Below, piece after piece: positions 1 through 10,861 of a stretch of 64,000 bases of DNA (the first letter of the stretch is position 1; the number at the start of each line of letters is the position of its first letter). The stretch is from Dastarcus helophoroides (lineage: Eukaryota > Arthropoda > Insecta > Coleoptera > Bothrideridae). Position numbers and translations under genes: made by a program. The notes under the pieces were generated by a model that saw only the letters and a list, made by a program, of their open reading frames with translations, was not told the origin of the DNA and ran no database searches. Where the stretch lies: positions 9,672,001 to 9,736,000 of the forward strand of contig CM053329.1 in the NCBI GenBank assembly GCA_028583605.1, given 5' to 3'.

Positions 1-203
1 AATTTTGACTTTTCCAATTAAAAATTTTTTTTTCCAAAATTTTTTTTTCTCAAGATTTTAATTTTCCCCTTAAAATTAAACATTCTTTTGAAAATTTGGA
101 ATATTTTCTAAAAAGTTTGACCCTTTTCTCGAAATTGCATTGTATTTAACAAAAATCGTGAAGTTTTTCGAAATCCGTTTTTTTTAATATTGATTGTTAT
201 TTG

Positions 204-403
204 ACAATTTATATACAAATCTTGTCCCCTGAAGCCAAAAAATATTAATAATCAGTATCTCTCTGAAGATAATAGCTTGGCTATCGAAACGTGTTAGAGC
301 AACCGCTGTTGTGTGTTTTTTAATATTTCTTGGTTTCAGGGGACAAGTTTTGTATATCAATTTTTGAAGATAACCGAGGACCAGTCCGTTCCACCAAAAA
401 AAA
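204..403 (+). repeat. Family A palindromic repeat, copy 1 (hammerhead-like centre)
   Basis: Foldback of about 200 bp. The left arm has TACAAATCTTGTCCCCTGAA and the right arm the inverse, TTTCAGGGGACAAG, followed by TTTTTGAAGATAACC and GTCCGTTCCACC. Other copies or parts lie at 21715-21790, 40755-40860, 42012-42235, 51591-51781 and 52936-53108. The centre between the arms holds the hammerhead-like motif at 259-299. There is no open frame. The left arm is shorter than the right, so the left end is probably truncated. Confidence 0.8.
259..299 (+). ncRNA. Hammerhead-ribozyme-like motif, family A copy 1
   Basis: Seen: CTCT (259-262, stem I), CTGAAGA (263-269), T, stem II AATAGC-ttg-GCTATC, GAAA (286-289), then C-G-T-G-T as a minimal stem III, T295 as the cleavage-position base, and AGAG (296-299) closing stem I with CTCT. 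Known: the hammerhead core is CUGANGA, stem II, GAAA, stem III, NUH. Odd: one extra U between the CUGANGA box and stem II, an A/C mismatch at the base of stem II, and stem III with no loop, which would need two copies to pair. Activity is untested. Confidence 0.55.
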
Positions 404-899
404 TATTTTCACCGAATTTATTTTTTAAATTTGATTCTCTGTAATTTAAACTTGTTGTCCGAAATATCTTATTCTCCAAATTTGGCTTTTAACTAAAAAT
501 TGGATATTTTTTGTTTTTGGAATTGAATTTTTTCTGAAAATTTCGATTTTTTATAGAATCTGCTTTCTTTTTCTAAAATAAGATCGAAATTTTAATAGAA
601 AACTCAAAATCTCAAAATAATATTTTTAGAAAATTTTGAGAAAAAGATTTATTGTAAATTTCAAAAATATGACAAAATTTAAATAAAAAAAAAGCTATGA
701 GAAAAATATTTTTGACAGTTGCATTTTTTTACCTAAATTCGACTTGTTCTTAAAAATTTCACAAAAACTGACATTTTCACTTCCTCTAAACTTCGACATT
801 TCTTGAAGTTCTCCAAAAGGTTTTTTCTTGAAATTTGGTTCTTTTTCAAAATTTCAACTTTAATCTGGAAATTTGATCTGCCCAGTTCATGTAGTGTTT

Positions 900-2100
900 A
901 AGTGAAAAGTTACATTACTCAGCCGGAAGGTTTTTTGCCCATGAATTTTTCAAAATGATTGTTGCCCTTCCCTCGCTTAACGAAAATCCTACCTACACCC
1001 GTGTCATTAGATGCATATTTTTATGACAATATGACAAGTGGCTAGTAAAGGTGCATGTGATCTTTTTATTTAGTTGTCACTAACACTTTTGACAACCTTT
1101 TTTTTAAATTGTTAACTAATATCGCCCCTCTTTGGTTTTTGTTGTGCAGTGGAACCGATTCATTTCCAAAATTGATACAAAAGTGGGCGGCAGACATAAA
1201 AAAAGTTGACTACCCATGTTTTAGATACTTTATATGGAGCTTTTATTTTGTCTTCAGTTACCATTTCATTATAAACCACCTTAAACCGAAAAATTTTCTG
1301 TACGCAATCTCATAAACTAATTTTAGTTAAATATGCTGGTAATGTTTTTCACTAATCAGCACAATACACATCCTTCGGCATCCTGCTTTTGTAACTTGTA
1401 TCATTTTGATGTCCATCAATATTAAAAGTTCTGCTTCCAAGTAAATCTGTTTCGCTGGAAATTAAATGAGTTACTTAGAAGACATATAAATAATGAATGC
1501 AATGTTAGGGTTAGTGTAACAATATTCATATTTTACAGGCTATTGCTGCCTTAAATCTCAAGTGAATAATGCCTTGCTAATTTTGTTACAACCTACTAAT
1601 TACTTTCGGCGTTTTTGTACCGAACAATTTGGGAGATAATAAAATAAACTACGCACACCTTATACCTCATAAAATTCAATATAATCAAAGCAATCAGCGT
1701 ATAAAATCCGGTTAATGAAAAGAATATTTCTTTTGTAATTTAAATTTGAAAGATATATCTGTTAGTAAATATCAATTAATAAGTTTCGGACAATGTAATT
1801 TATTTTTATTCCTGATTAATCGAAATCCACTTAGCCTTGCCGTAATAAAGTATGCGGCCGCGAAAACGAGGCAAAATAAAGTCTCTCGCCCACTGCGCCA
1901 TTACACAGCAATAATCGGACGGTGCGGCAGTTTCCTCACTATATTATGTTAACCATTTTGTTATCAGATCGCATTATTAATTAACTTTAAAAGCGACGTC
2001 CAGTAGTTAATTCGAGGGCAGTTTGGCCCATTATTTATGACTTTAAAGTCTTCTTCTTTTAGCACGCTCCCGAGGAGCTACTTGTCTTGTTTTTTTACAA
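900..2100. other. Non-coding stretch, nothing recognised
   Basis: No frame longer than 68 codons and no repeat shared with the rest of the window was noticed. A short GC-richer patch (about 1850-1930, with a GCGGCCGC site) has no recognisable coding or RNA structure. Confidence 0.4.
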
Positions 2101-2125
2101 GCCCCTTTTCGACCATGCTTTAGAC

Positions 2126-2215
2126 CAGGGATGAGCAACCTTTTTTTACAGCGGGCCAACTACAAGGTTAAAAATTTTGCACGGGCTGCATTTGAGGAAA
2201 ATATGAACACTGGTT
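2126..2215 (+). mobile_element. hAT-like transposon end (fragment)
   Basis: CAGGGATGAGCAACC followed by a T run and GCGGGCC, then GGGCTGCATTTG, follows the pattern of hAT-superfamily termini (CAGGGGTG.GCAA.CTTTTT..GCGGGCC) common in animals. No matching opposite end or target duplication was identified, so the extent is unknown. Confidence 0.5.
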
Positions 2216-2475
2216 TAGATGATTAACACTAATTATCAAGTTTTTATTAACAAAACAAAAATAACATAAGTACTATAAAAAATTACCCAATTAAAATACA
2301 TAATAGAAATAAAAAGAGGGAAATTATTATGGGAAAAAAATCTTAAACACACTCTAATGAGAATTTTAAAGTTCTTTCTTTGCCAAATTTGACACAGCAA
2401 CTAGTACAGAACTTTCAAGAGGTACGTTATTTAGTCTGGACCTTTCCATTATGCAAACATAAGTTCTTCCAAAAT

Positions 2476-3857
2476 CATAGGCGTAACTAGAATAGGGCAG
2501 GGTGGGGACAAGCGCCCCACTTTGTACTATTCTAATTCATGCAGCAAACTGAAAATTTATATGTACTCAATTGGGGGACTTTCCAATTCTTCAGATTTCA
2601 TTCTTTTCTTAAAACATTTTTTCGAATTTATATCTATTTCTTAAATTTTATTACAAAATTTGTCTTTTTCTTTTGAAATGTTGAAATTCGACTTCTTTAA
2701 TGAAACATGACTGTCAAAATTTCGAATTTAAAAAATTCGTTGTTTTTTTTTTCTGAAATTTTGCCATTTCTCAAAATTTGATTTTCTGAAAATTTCACAT
2801 TTTTCTTATTCTGAAAATTACAGCTTGTTTATTAAAATTTGCCCTTTTCTCAAAATCTGGTCGATTTTCTGATAAAAAATTATATTTCTTGGAGTTTTTG
2901 TGAAAAGACAAAAATTACGAAGAAAATTTCTTTGTAAATTTCAACTCTTTTTTAATCAAAATTTGTGAAAATTTCAACTTGTTTGTCAAAATTTCGATGT
3001 TTATCACGATATTTCACATTTTCTGACGCCCGCTGTCTCTCACTTAAGGAGTCAAGAGAAAATAAATATTCGATTTTTTGTTAAAATTTGCTTTTCTAAA
3101 TTTTGATAAAATCTCATTCTTTCTAAGAAACTTTGCAACTTTAGAAACATCAAATATAAACTCTAAATTCTGATAAGATTCCGACCATTAGATTTTTTTT
3201 TGGTTTACAAATTCAAAACTTTTTTTTTAAAGTTTAATCCACTCGCAAAGAATAACCTCATTATACTTTTAAAACTTCTATAAAAGTCAAAATCTTGGAT
3301 TAAAGTCGAAATTTTGAAAAGAAGTTTGGATTATAATTTTTTTAAAAGTTTATATTATCTCTCGAAATTCAAATATATTTTGACCGTTTACTCTCAAAAT
3401 ATTGACCTCTTTATTTTTGAAAAAACAAAAAATTTCAAGTTTGAACTCTGCATTTTGGAAAACCTTATATCTTTTCTAACTTTTGCTCAAAATTTAGAAC
3501 GGCTACATAAAATGTCGAAATGTTGATGGTTTCTGCAGTTTATTTAACATTTTTCCTAAATTAAACTTACTTTAAACTGGCAATGTTTAGTGTTTTTTTC
3601 TTCTAGGATTTTAATTTAAAATTCAAAACCTAGACCTAAGTACGAAGTTTAATTTTGAATTTAAAATATTAAAAAGTATTACATTATAGAATTAAATAAA
3701 AGTATGTTTGCATACTTTATTTTTATGGAGAAATATAAAGTATATTTAAGAAATATGAAGTAAGATGCTTTATTTTAAAGTAAATTGTCAACCCTAGGTA
3801 TGATTTAAGAAGAAGGATGAATTTGGCCTTCAAAGCGCCCTTTGAGTACACCGCTGT
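2476..3857. mobile_element. Possible hAT-like element with degenerate ends
   Basis: The left end reads CATAGGCGTAACTAG..AGGGC. The inverse of 3826-3857 reads ACAGCGGTGTACTCAAAGGGC. Both resemble insect hAT termini that begin near CAGYGGCGTA. The interior is mostly T-rich word-like DNA with no transposase. No target duplication could be matched, so pairing of the two ends is speculative. Confidence 0.25.
2570..3540. repeat. T-rich word-like low-complexity tract
   Basis: Same vocabulary as 1-880 (TTTCGAATTT, TCAAAATTT, TTTTCTGAAA). A 70-codon frame at 3314-3526 is a by-product of this composition. No gene is seen. Confidence 0.55.
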
Positions 3858-4517
3858 AGAAATGTGATTTTTTTAATCTATGAGCAAAACAAGTCATCAA
3901 TTCAACCTAACAGGGAGCTTCTTGATGGCAAGTGTTTTGTAATTTTTTTTTCTTTACGGACATTTAGAGAGATAACCCAGATAGTGACAGACTTCCAGTC
4001 TGGGGATATCGACTAAAACCCCTGCTTCTTCGGGCCGGGCCCTTGGTCTCCAATCCCTTCACTGAAACAGTACATCAGCACTGGATCACTAATGTGAGCT
4101 GTTTTGTCTGAAACAAACAAAACACAAAATATTTTCCCAAAGGAAGTCGATCGCTGTTACAGCCTAGAGAACCATCCTTGGTCTCCTGATTTTGGTTGGG
4201 ATTTCTGGGGCGTAATCCATTGCCTGTCTGAACTAGTTCATTGGGATGCGTTTCCGCTCTCAGCCTTGCCCTAGAATTTACCTCCCTGAGAAAATCTCTT
4301 ACCTTAGGTAGGTCGACTTCTCTATGAAGTTGATCGTTTTTAGCAAACCATGAAACATCGATGGCTTATTCTAGAAAGACGTTCTGAAGTTTCTTCATCT
4401 GATTATCGGTACCCTGTGACTAAGCTACAGATGCGTAGGTCATCGCTGGTCTTATGTTTGATGTCTACAGCAAAACTTTAAGCCCTATGGACAGTTTGCT
4501 ATTTCTACCAATCATTG

Positions 4518-5400
4518 CTAGGCAGCAGTCCGTTTAGTATTCTGGCCTTGGACCCTCCACAATCGATGTAAAAGTAAAATGTCAGTCTTTTGTCGACTAT
4601 TACTCCTAGATACTTTGCCTGAAGTCTTCAGTCGACGTTTTGCCCATGGACATGAATATGACCATTTGGTTGAAGTCTTCTTCTGGCGAAGAAAACTGCT
4701 TGGGTCTTGTCTGCGTTGACTTTGATTCTCCATGTACAAAAGTGTTCTAGAAGTTTGTCTGTAGCTGTCTCTAGTAGTCCGATGACCAATTCTAAACTTA
4801 GAGAATTTGCCAATAAAACTGTGTCGTTTGCATAGGTTGGTAATGTCGTCTGGTCGGTTTTTGGAATGGTAGGTCATACCCCAATCTATACTGGTTAGAC
4901 AGTTCCTGTCCCACCTTTGCTCTAAATGAACGTTGGTGCAGGAACGTGCTTATCATTTGAACTATCGTTAGAGGTATCCCGAAGTGATGTATCTTGTAGA
5001 CTAATCCTTGGTGCCAAACTGTGTCAAATGCCTTAAAGATATTAAAGAAAATTGCTTCTACTACCTGATTACAGTTTATGTTGTTTTTTCAACCACTCGC
5101 AGCAATTGGTTCGAGGTAGAGTGCATTGGTTGGAACCCAAATTGTTCCTTAGGAATGATGTCGCGATCGCTGATGAGGTTCTGCAAAAGCTTCTTCAAAA
5201 TCCTCTCCGCCACCTTACCCAAGATGAATGAGAGGCTTATTGGCCTGTAATTTTAAATAAAATTTGTCGCTTTACCTGGCTGAAAAATCAAGATTATATT
5301 TGCAGACATTTATCTTGTGGAAAAATACCGATTTTTGAACACTGAATTTACTATGTCTCCAAAGCATTTTGCAGCTTGTTCTGGAAGATTCTTCAGGCTT
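4518..5400 (-). pseudogene. LINE reverse transcriptase domain (broken, YAND)
   Basis: The minus strand gives, across several frames, a Jockey-type RT. The catalytic box is TYANDTVLLA (near 4835-4805), then the thumb-region WRIKVNADKTQAVFFARRRL (4813-4628) and AKYLGVIVDKRLTF. Known: the consensus is YADDTVLLA and the two Asp residues bind catalytic metal. Seen: the first Asp is Asn. There are many stops between 5400 and 4900. The region after 4500 keeps scraps of the C-terminal domain (VRDFLREVNSRARLRAE near 4310-4260). Dead copy. Confidence 0.75.
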
Positions 5401-5606
5401 GGCTCGGAATTCCGTCAGGATATGGGGTCTTCTTGAGCTTTAGCTTATGCAGAAAGCTTTAAAGTTTCTCTGTGTTAGTTGGTCTGATGACGTCTTTTAC
5501 GTCTGGCTCTTTCTCCCGAAGATCTTGAACCTCTTGATCCACTTCTCTCTATGAAGTTTAGAGATTTACTTCCTGAAGAGTAGCCTCGCAGTGTCTTTCA
5601 AAATTT

Positions 5607-5990
5607 TTAGCGAATGCTGAGGCCTTCTCCTGATCTGAGTAAGCCATTCCTTGAATTCTGTGAATCAAAATGATGGGTTTTATCCCTTCTTAGAACTTTG
5701 GCTGTTCGCCAGAGGTCAGAGGAGTTTTCGAGGTTACAGCTTCCTAGGTGTTCCTGAAACTTAAAAATCTTGAACTTTTTGAGTTCATACTTGAGCTTGT
5801 AGATAAGTTTGTTGACTTCCGCCTTATCTGCTTGCAAATTTGTCCATCTTGCCCTCTGTAGGGCACGATTTTTTCTCCTAATCAACTCCACCAAGTGATT
5901 TGATAGTGGTTTCTTTCCTTCCTTACGCCGGAATGTTTTGGTCGTTTCCAGAATGGAATCTGTTATGGTGTTTTCGTGTCTTTCCACCAC
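5607..5990 (-). pseudogene. LINE ORF2 spacer between endonuclease and RT (broken)
   Basis: The frame is rich in Lys and Arg (RRKEGKKPLSNHLVELIRRK, KNRALQRARW, DLWRTAKVLRR). This is the helical linker that normally precedes the reverse transcriptase in Jockey-like ORF2 (LIRRKNRALRRAR..R..LNRL..E.. and LW...K.L). It lies directly downstream of the endonuclease remnant and upstream of the RT remnant. It ends by frameshift near 5607; no intact start is expected because it is internal to ORF2. Confidence 0.65.
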
Positions 5991-6292
5991 CGAGTTGGTG
6001 TCATCGTTTGTGATGCTCTTTCCAGTTTGCTGTAGTCACTCCCTGAACATTCTCTAGTTTGTTTTCTTGCAGATCTCGGGAGGCTTGGGTCCGTGATCAT
6101 CTTCGATGGTCATCAACACTGGCTTGTGGTTCGAGCAGAGCTCACTGGCTGACCTCAACTCAATAGTGTATTGAACATCCTTCTTTAGTGCTACATTCAG
6201 GATGTCTGGCACTCCTGTGGTGTAGTAATGATGGGTTGGTTCTTCTGGAGCTATTATATCGACCCCTTTCTGTGTAATGAACCCTTGTCGTT

Positions 6293-6720
6293 TTAGTTGT
6301 TTCTTTGGCTGCTCCAGTCGACGTTTTTGGCATTAAGGTCTCCGGTTGCAATAACATTGTTATTTTTTATTTTAAAGCTGCCTACCAAATCTGTGAAAAT
6401 GTTGGATTTAGAATAACAAGGCAACAGCGTCAGAGGTCCTTGCGCCATTTGTACTATTATTCTTTTACCTTCCAGCCTGTCCAATTCCTGTATGCCTGCA
6501 GCAAAACGGATTAAGCTTCTACTTACATAGATAGCCGTACCTCCTCCTAGGCCTATTTTTCTGTTGCTGCGATGGTGTACATAACCTCGGATTTTGGGAT
6601 CCTTGATAGTGCTCCTCAACTTGGTTTCGCGGAGCATTACCACGTCCAAGTCGTTTTCCTTTGCAAAGTTCATGCTTGTTGCCTACGAGTTCGTTGCAGT
6701 TTCAGAAAATTGCCTTGATT
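6293..6720 (-). pseudogene. LINE apurinic-like endonuclease domain (broken)
   Basis: The minus-strand frame 6673-6293 reads MNFAKENDLDVVMLRETKL, then GGGTAIYVSRSL and VIATGDLNAKNVDW. These match the ETKL and GDLNAKH motifs of the exonuclease-endonuclease-phosphatase fold in LINE ORF2, where the endonuclease nicks target DNA to start target-primed reverse transcription. About 126 residues stay in one frame. Upstream (6720-6680) a frameshifted stretch resembles the usual QWNCNGL start. Another shifted frame continues the domain at 6357-6160. The GDLNAKN version has N where H is typical. Non-functional. Confidence 0.75.
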
Positions 6721-6809
6721 TGCTGTCGACGAGCAGGGTTTCCTTCGTTTCCTTTTCTTTTATTGCGACTCTTCATTAGTGCTTTCAGGCTAAGAATAGT
6801 TTCCTAATT

Positions 6810-8590
6810 TATATTGTTTACGACTTTATAGGTCAACAGACGCTTATCAAGTTATAACCACATTCAGTGATCAGGTGCAGATTAAAATAAAGATGCTTAA
6901 GAGAGAGAACATCACACACCTACTGGATCACATATTGTTTGTTGTTTCATATTCAAATTATTTGTATTTCGAGACATCTGAAACAAATATGAAAATACCT
7001 GCAGGTACAGGTTGATTTAAAATTTAATCTTTATATTTTAAGACAAAAATAAAACTTTTTCTATTTATAAATATGTGTGGCAAAGTGCACCCCCTTCAAG
7101 TGATACCCTTTGATAGCTGCGCAAGAAAAAACCATTAAGTCAAATTGTGACTACGGTTATTGACCAAATCATCTGAAAATTTGCAAGTCCGTTTTAGGCA
7201 CTTTAGTTTTTTGTTGCCTCCAAAATATTGCAAATTTAATTTTAGAAAGTGTGAATGGAACTTGGCCAAAATTTTGTGTTTTTAATTTTCCATTTTCGAA
7301 AAGATTTAGAGATTTATTTTTTTTAAAACGTCAGCCATGGTTGTTAAAAATTCCAATTTATAAACTTAAAATATTTTATACTTCTGTGTTAAAATTTCAG
7401 TTTTAAAACTGAAATTAGCTGCTGGTGAAAAATGATCGAATTGTTGTTTTTTGTATTTTCCAATATTGCCTTAGCTTATCCAACAATTTCCTAAGCAATT
7501 TGGCAACTTTGTCCAGGATTTTGTTAAAGTGCATTTAATCCGCAAAATTGAAATCAAAACAACATCATATTATCTTTGAAAATGAACTGGTTATCCAAAA
7601 CCGGTTAAACTATCAAATTTTGTGAAATATAGCCAAGGTTTACTACTAATGTTTTTTACACATATTTTAGACTATTCCTCGACGAATCTCATTCGAGAAA
7701 ATTAAAGAACTAGCCTCTTATCCTTAGTGTTATCATTATTGCAACGACTGTGATGATGAAGCCTATATAATAAGAATCTAACCAGGTTTATAAAATAGGT
7801 TTTTTTATGCTAGCTGTCAGAACTTTTAACTCTTCTTTAGTCTTCCCCATTCTTCGTGGGCACGATTTTTGTTGTTTTAACATATTTATCAGTGTAATAT
7901 ATTGCAGCGATAAACAGTAAGAACGCCGTTCGTTTATTCTGAGAGCCTAACTGTAAACCCCTTTGATCCTGCTGAAAAGTCGAATGGAATTATCGACAAA
8001 AATCAACAGGTAACTCGACAGCTAGCTTCCGCACTACATGTTCGCTATTTATGGTAAAACGCGCTTAGTGATTTAGGTAGATAAATCCACATTTTTCTAA
8101 AATATCTACCTACCAATTACACACCATCCACATAGCTTCTGCGGGTTCTATCATGAGTTCCAATTAGGTAACCGTTTTCTGCACTCTAATCGCAATTATT
8201 ATTACATCTTCGCGTTATAGTTAAAGCAAGTTTAGCAATTTTACGATCTAGTGAAAGGATACTTATATTAAAATGGCATGTAAATAATAATTAATGTTTG
8301 TTAAGTTAGCGGGATTTTTTTAAAGCGGACGAAATATAACTGGTTCGTTGGGGAAATAAACTAGAACAGACCTAATGCTTTTGATACTATTTTATGGATC
8401 ATATTTTATACTAAATAACTTATTATCTAGCCGGATTACTTCAATGGTTTTCTAATAAGATTTTATGGCTATATATGAGCTGAATAGAATAAGAAATAAA
8501 TTCCAGTTATTTGATTAGTAGAGTGCTTTGGTGAAATTTATGAGACTAATCATATTTGTGGCAGATGATAAATAATTAATAGATGAGATT
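6810..8590. other. Non-coding stretch, nothing recognised
   Basis: No protein motif, RNA gene or repeat shared within the window was recognised. Composition is AT-rich but less word-like than the low-complexity tracts. Confidence 0.4.
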
Positions 8591-8606
8591 ACACAAATGT
8601 CAGTAA

Positions 8607-8800
8607 GGGTGCGTGTATATTAGACTCTTTATTTCGTACATTTCTCTCTGACATAAATGTCAACTATCCTGAGCAAAGCTATCCGAGATCTATTTACACA
8701 TCTAAGAGTCTCAGATAGCTTCTCTAGGGATGATTGACACTTAATATATTTTATCTCAAAGAGAAATGTACGGCGGAAAGTGTCAAGTGTAAACGCATTC
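8607..8800. mobile_element. PIF/Harbinger-like MITE, palindromic, flanked by TAA
   Basis: A 194 bp near-palindrome. The left arm starts GGGTGCGTGTATATTAGAC and the inverse of the right arm GAATGCGTTTACACTTGAC. Both arms then carry CGTACATTTCTCT, TGTCAA and AAGCTATC.GAGA in the same order. TAA sits immediately on both sides (8604-8606 and 8801-8803), matching the 3 bp TWA duplication of PIF/Harbinger elements. No coding capacity, so a non-autonomous element. Confidence 0.75.
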
Positions 8801-8974
8801 TAAGATATCAACGGTCCAGATTAAAATTAAGATTAAGATTTAGAGTAATATTGTTCTCGTTTAACTGGCTATTCTCTATCGAATTGAAAATTAAAATGTG
8901 TTTTAAACATATTGTGACAAAATGTAGTTATAGAATTTGTATTAGTGATTTTATAAGGAACTTTCTAGACACAT

Positions 8975-9163
8975 TTAGTAATGGGAAGCGGTCGCGATAA
9001 TGACAAAAGATAAGCGCTTGAGATATTTCCGCCAGCGATGAGTCTTATCTGTACGAAGTTCCTTTCTAGAAACCGGAACGGTGCGTGGCCTCCTTTTCTG
9101 AGTAAGTTAGTTGGTTATTCAAGTTACTTAGTCAGATAGTCTGATAGTTAAATGAATTAGTAC
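8975..9163 (+). repeat. LTR-like fragment related to 38104-38390
   Basis: Shares with 38104-38390, in the same order, GGGAAGCGGYCGCGATAA, AGATAAGCGCTT, a TTATCTG block, TTCTAGAA, and a run of TTAGTTAG-type words. It lacks the right third of that repeat and stops where the family B repeat begins (about 9164), so it was cut off by that insertion or a deletion. Confidence 0.5.
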
Positions 9164-9365
9164 AGGATATACTTTTTCCGGGATTGGACCGTGTCAAAGA
9201 ACTACTAAAAGTGTTCGACGTTTCGCCCACCATTTTAGGAAGCATCTTCAGGAACAAAGAAATAAAATAAAAGGAAATATACAAAAATGAAAAATGAAAA
9301 AAGGGGTCAATTTCAAAACATCAGAGCACGGTAACTCAGTATGTCCACCATACCAAAGGCAAAAC
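9164..9365 (-). repeat. Family B palindromic repeat, copy 1 (partial)
   Basis: Starts ACAGGATATACTTTTTCC, then GATTGGACCGTGTCAAAGAA and the inverse of a hammerhead-like motif (9211-9257), then a spacer and CAATTTCAAAACATCAGAGC. The same modules are in 46082-46412 and, diverged, 29690-29820. The second half of the palindrome is missing: from about 9366 the sequence becomes LINE coding DNA. Confidence 0.75.
9211..9257 (-). ncRNA. Hammerhead-ribozyme-like motif, family B copy 1
   Basis: On the minus strand: GTTC (9255-9252), CTGAAGA (9251-9245), T, an imperfect stem II (GCTTCC..GGTGGGC), GAAA (9224-9221), then C-G-T as a two-pair stem III, C9217 at the cleavage position (canonical GUC), and GAAC (9216-9213) pairing perfectly with GTTC as stem I. 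All core nucleotides are intact. Stem II contains G-T pairs and one mismatch, and there is one extra U after the CUGANGA box. The shared layout with family A, on an otherwise unrelated repeat, supports a real RNA structure. Confidence 0.6.
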
Positions 9366-9490
9366 TCAAGTATGGACTGCGGAAGTGATCATTTCTTCCT
9401 AAAAGCAAAGATCCTTTGTCCGCAAACATTTAAAAAACAATTAGAACCTAATTTAGCAGATAGCACATCCGAAAGGGTAGAAGTAAAAAA

Positions 9491-10143
9491 TACAACCTAA
9501 ACAGCCTAAGTCAAGACAGCGCGAGAAACCTATACTGAAACATACTAGAAGAAAACCTCGATGAGAACATAACAAGCAATACAGCAGAGACACTGCACGA
9601 CCATCTTACGAACGCAATCCACACAGCAGCTTTTGAGGCGTTGGGAATAAAGAGAGAGACAAGCTATAGAAACCCATGGTGGAATGAAGAACTGGAGAAG
9701 ATGAAACATGCCAAGCAAAAAAAATATGAGAAATGATTATCTTTACAAGAACCATTACACAGAATGCAATATAAGCAAGCCCAGGCACAATACAGTAGGA
9801 AAATCAGTCAGGCAAAAAACGAAAGATGGAAAGAAAAGTGAATAGAAATAGACAATTATATAGGAAGAAAAAGGTCAAGAGAATCGTGGAAAACACTTAA
9901 AATGCTCAGGTCACAAAAACGAGACAAACATTCTATGAACATAATCTCGATGGACTATTTTACTCAATATCACAAAGATCTGCTAAAAGAAAATAGAGAT
10001 ATGTACAAAGAAACGGACGACCATGCTCTTACAATTGAAGGCGAAAGAACAGAGGTTGAAACTCAGGACGCACTTGGGGCGATAAGAAACAAAAATGGGA
10101 CTTTATCGGGCCCAGCAGGTATATATATATATATGAAGAATTA
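9491..10143 (+). pseudogene. LINE-D spacer region between endonuclease and RT
   Basis: Reads almost in one frame for about 215 residues: NLNSLSQDSARNLYTETILE, then NPWWNEELEKMKHAKQKKYEK, then SRKISQAKNERWKEK, SRESWKTLKMLRSQKR and YFTQYHKDLLKENRDMYKE. This is the conserved pre-RT linker of this LINE type (W.. E..... K and Y...L.E.R..). Two TGA codons replace Trp, so two point mutations account for the only stops here. The frame runs into a TATATATATATATA microsatellite (10121-10134) and is lost by a length change there; the RT continues in another frame at 10140. Confidence 0.75.
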
Positions 10144-10860
10144 ATAAAAAGTCCGCCAAAGTTGCTACGGATGATGACTACTTTGGTAAATAAATATCTG
10201 AATGGAGAAGCTCTTTCAGAGGACTGGAAAAAATTATGGATAGTCTCCATTCATAAAAAAGGTCGGAAAAATCCACCCACAAACTATAGAGGCATCACAA
10301 TCACTAGTACCCTCAGTAGAATTTATGAAAGAATTCTGATCCAGCTAATTGACAGGGAAAATAAGCCATTTGAGAGCGAAGAACAAACCGGATTTCGAGC
10401 AGATCGTTACACAATCGACAATGTTTTCTGTCTGACACAGTTGCTGGAAAAAAGAAGAAGCGTAAACAGAAAAGTACATTTAGTATTTATTACCATGACC
10501 AAAGCAGCATATAAAAGCGTACCATTGAAAAAGCTATGGGCAGTTTTGGAGACGACAAATATCAGTCACACATTAATATCCGCGGTGAAGAACCTATACG
10601 CAGAGACTATTGTCCAGCTAAAAATAGAAGGGAAATTGGAAAGACCTTTTTAAACGAGCAAGGGCTTAAGACAGGGGTGTTGCGCATCCCCAAGCTTGTT
10701 TAGAATTTATCTAGATGGAGCTCTTAAACACTGGAAAAAGAAGTACATTAGAATGGGATTTCAAATAGGAAACCCTGATTTATATACCCTACATTATGCT
10801 GGCGATTAAGTAATAGTAGCTCAAGATCGAGAGAATATAAACTACATGTTCCGAAAACTA
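10140..10860 (+). pseudogene. LINE-D reverse transcriptase domain (broken, YAGD)
   Basis: The frame from about 10140 to 10653 carries LSEDWKKLWIVSIHKKGRK, NYRGITITSTLSRIYERIL, EEQTGFRADRYTIDNVFCL, and the motif-A region LVFITMTKAAYKSVPLKKLW (usual FIDLKKAYDSVP, so the first Asp is lost). A stop at 10651 is followed by SKGLRQGCCASPSLFRIYLDG and LHYAGD-stop-VIVAQ, the catalytic YADD box with Gly for the first Asp and a stop just after. Reverse transcriptase would copy the element RNA at a nicked target; this copy cannot. Confidence 0.8.
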
Positions 10861-10861
10861 A

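Larger units (their letters stand above)
1..880. repeat. T-rich word-like low-complexity tract
   Basis: Non-coding DNA built from endlessly varied short words such as CAAAATTTC, TTTTTGACTTTT and GAAATTT. The plus strand is T-rich. The family A palindrome at about 204-403 interrupts it. The same vocabulary recurs in many later tracts, in either orientation. No gene is seen. Confidence 0.6.
4000..6800 (-). mobile_element. Decayed Jockey-like LINE (non-LTR retrotransposon)
   Basis: On the minus strand the order is endonuclease (about 6720-6160), spacer (5990-5400), reverse transcriptase (5390-4520) and C-terminal region (down to about 4200). That is the normal order for ORF2 of a Jockey-group element. 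All frames are broken by stops and frameshifts. The block is clearly more GC-rich than the flanking word-like tracts. The gag ORF was not found, so the copy is probably 5'-truncated. The 3' boundary near 3960-4200 is approximate and no poly-A tail or target duplication was resolved. Confidence 0.8.

Noticed and set aside
1109..1952. Two 68-codon plus frames
   Set aside because: No motif; lengths expected by chance over 64 kb.
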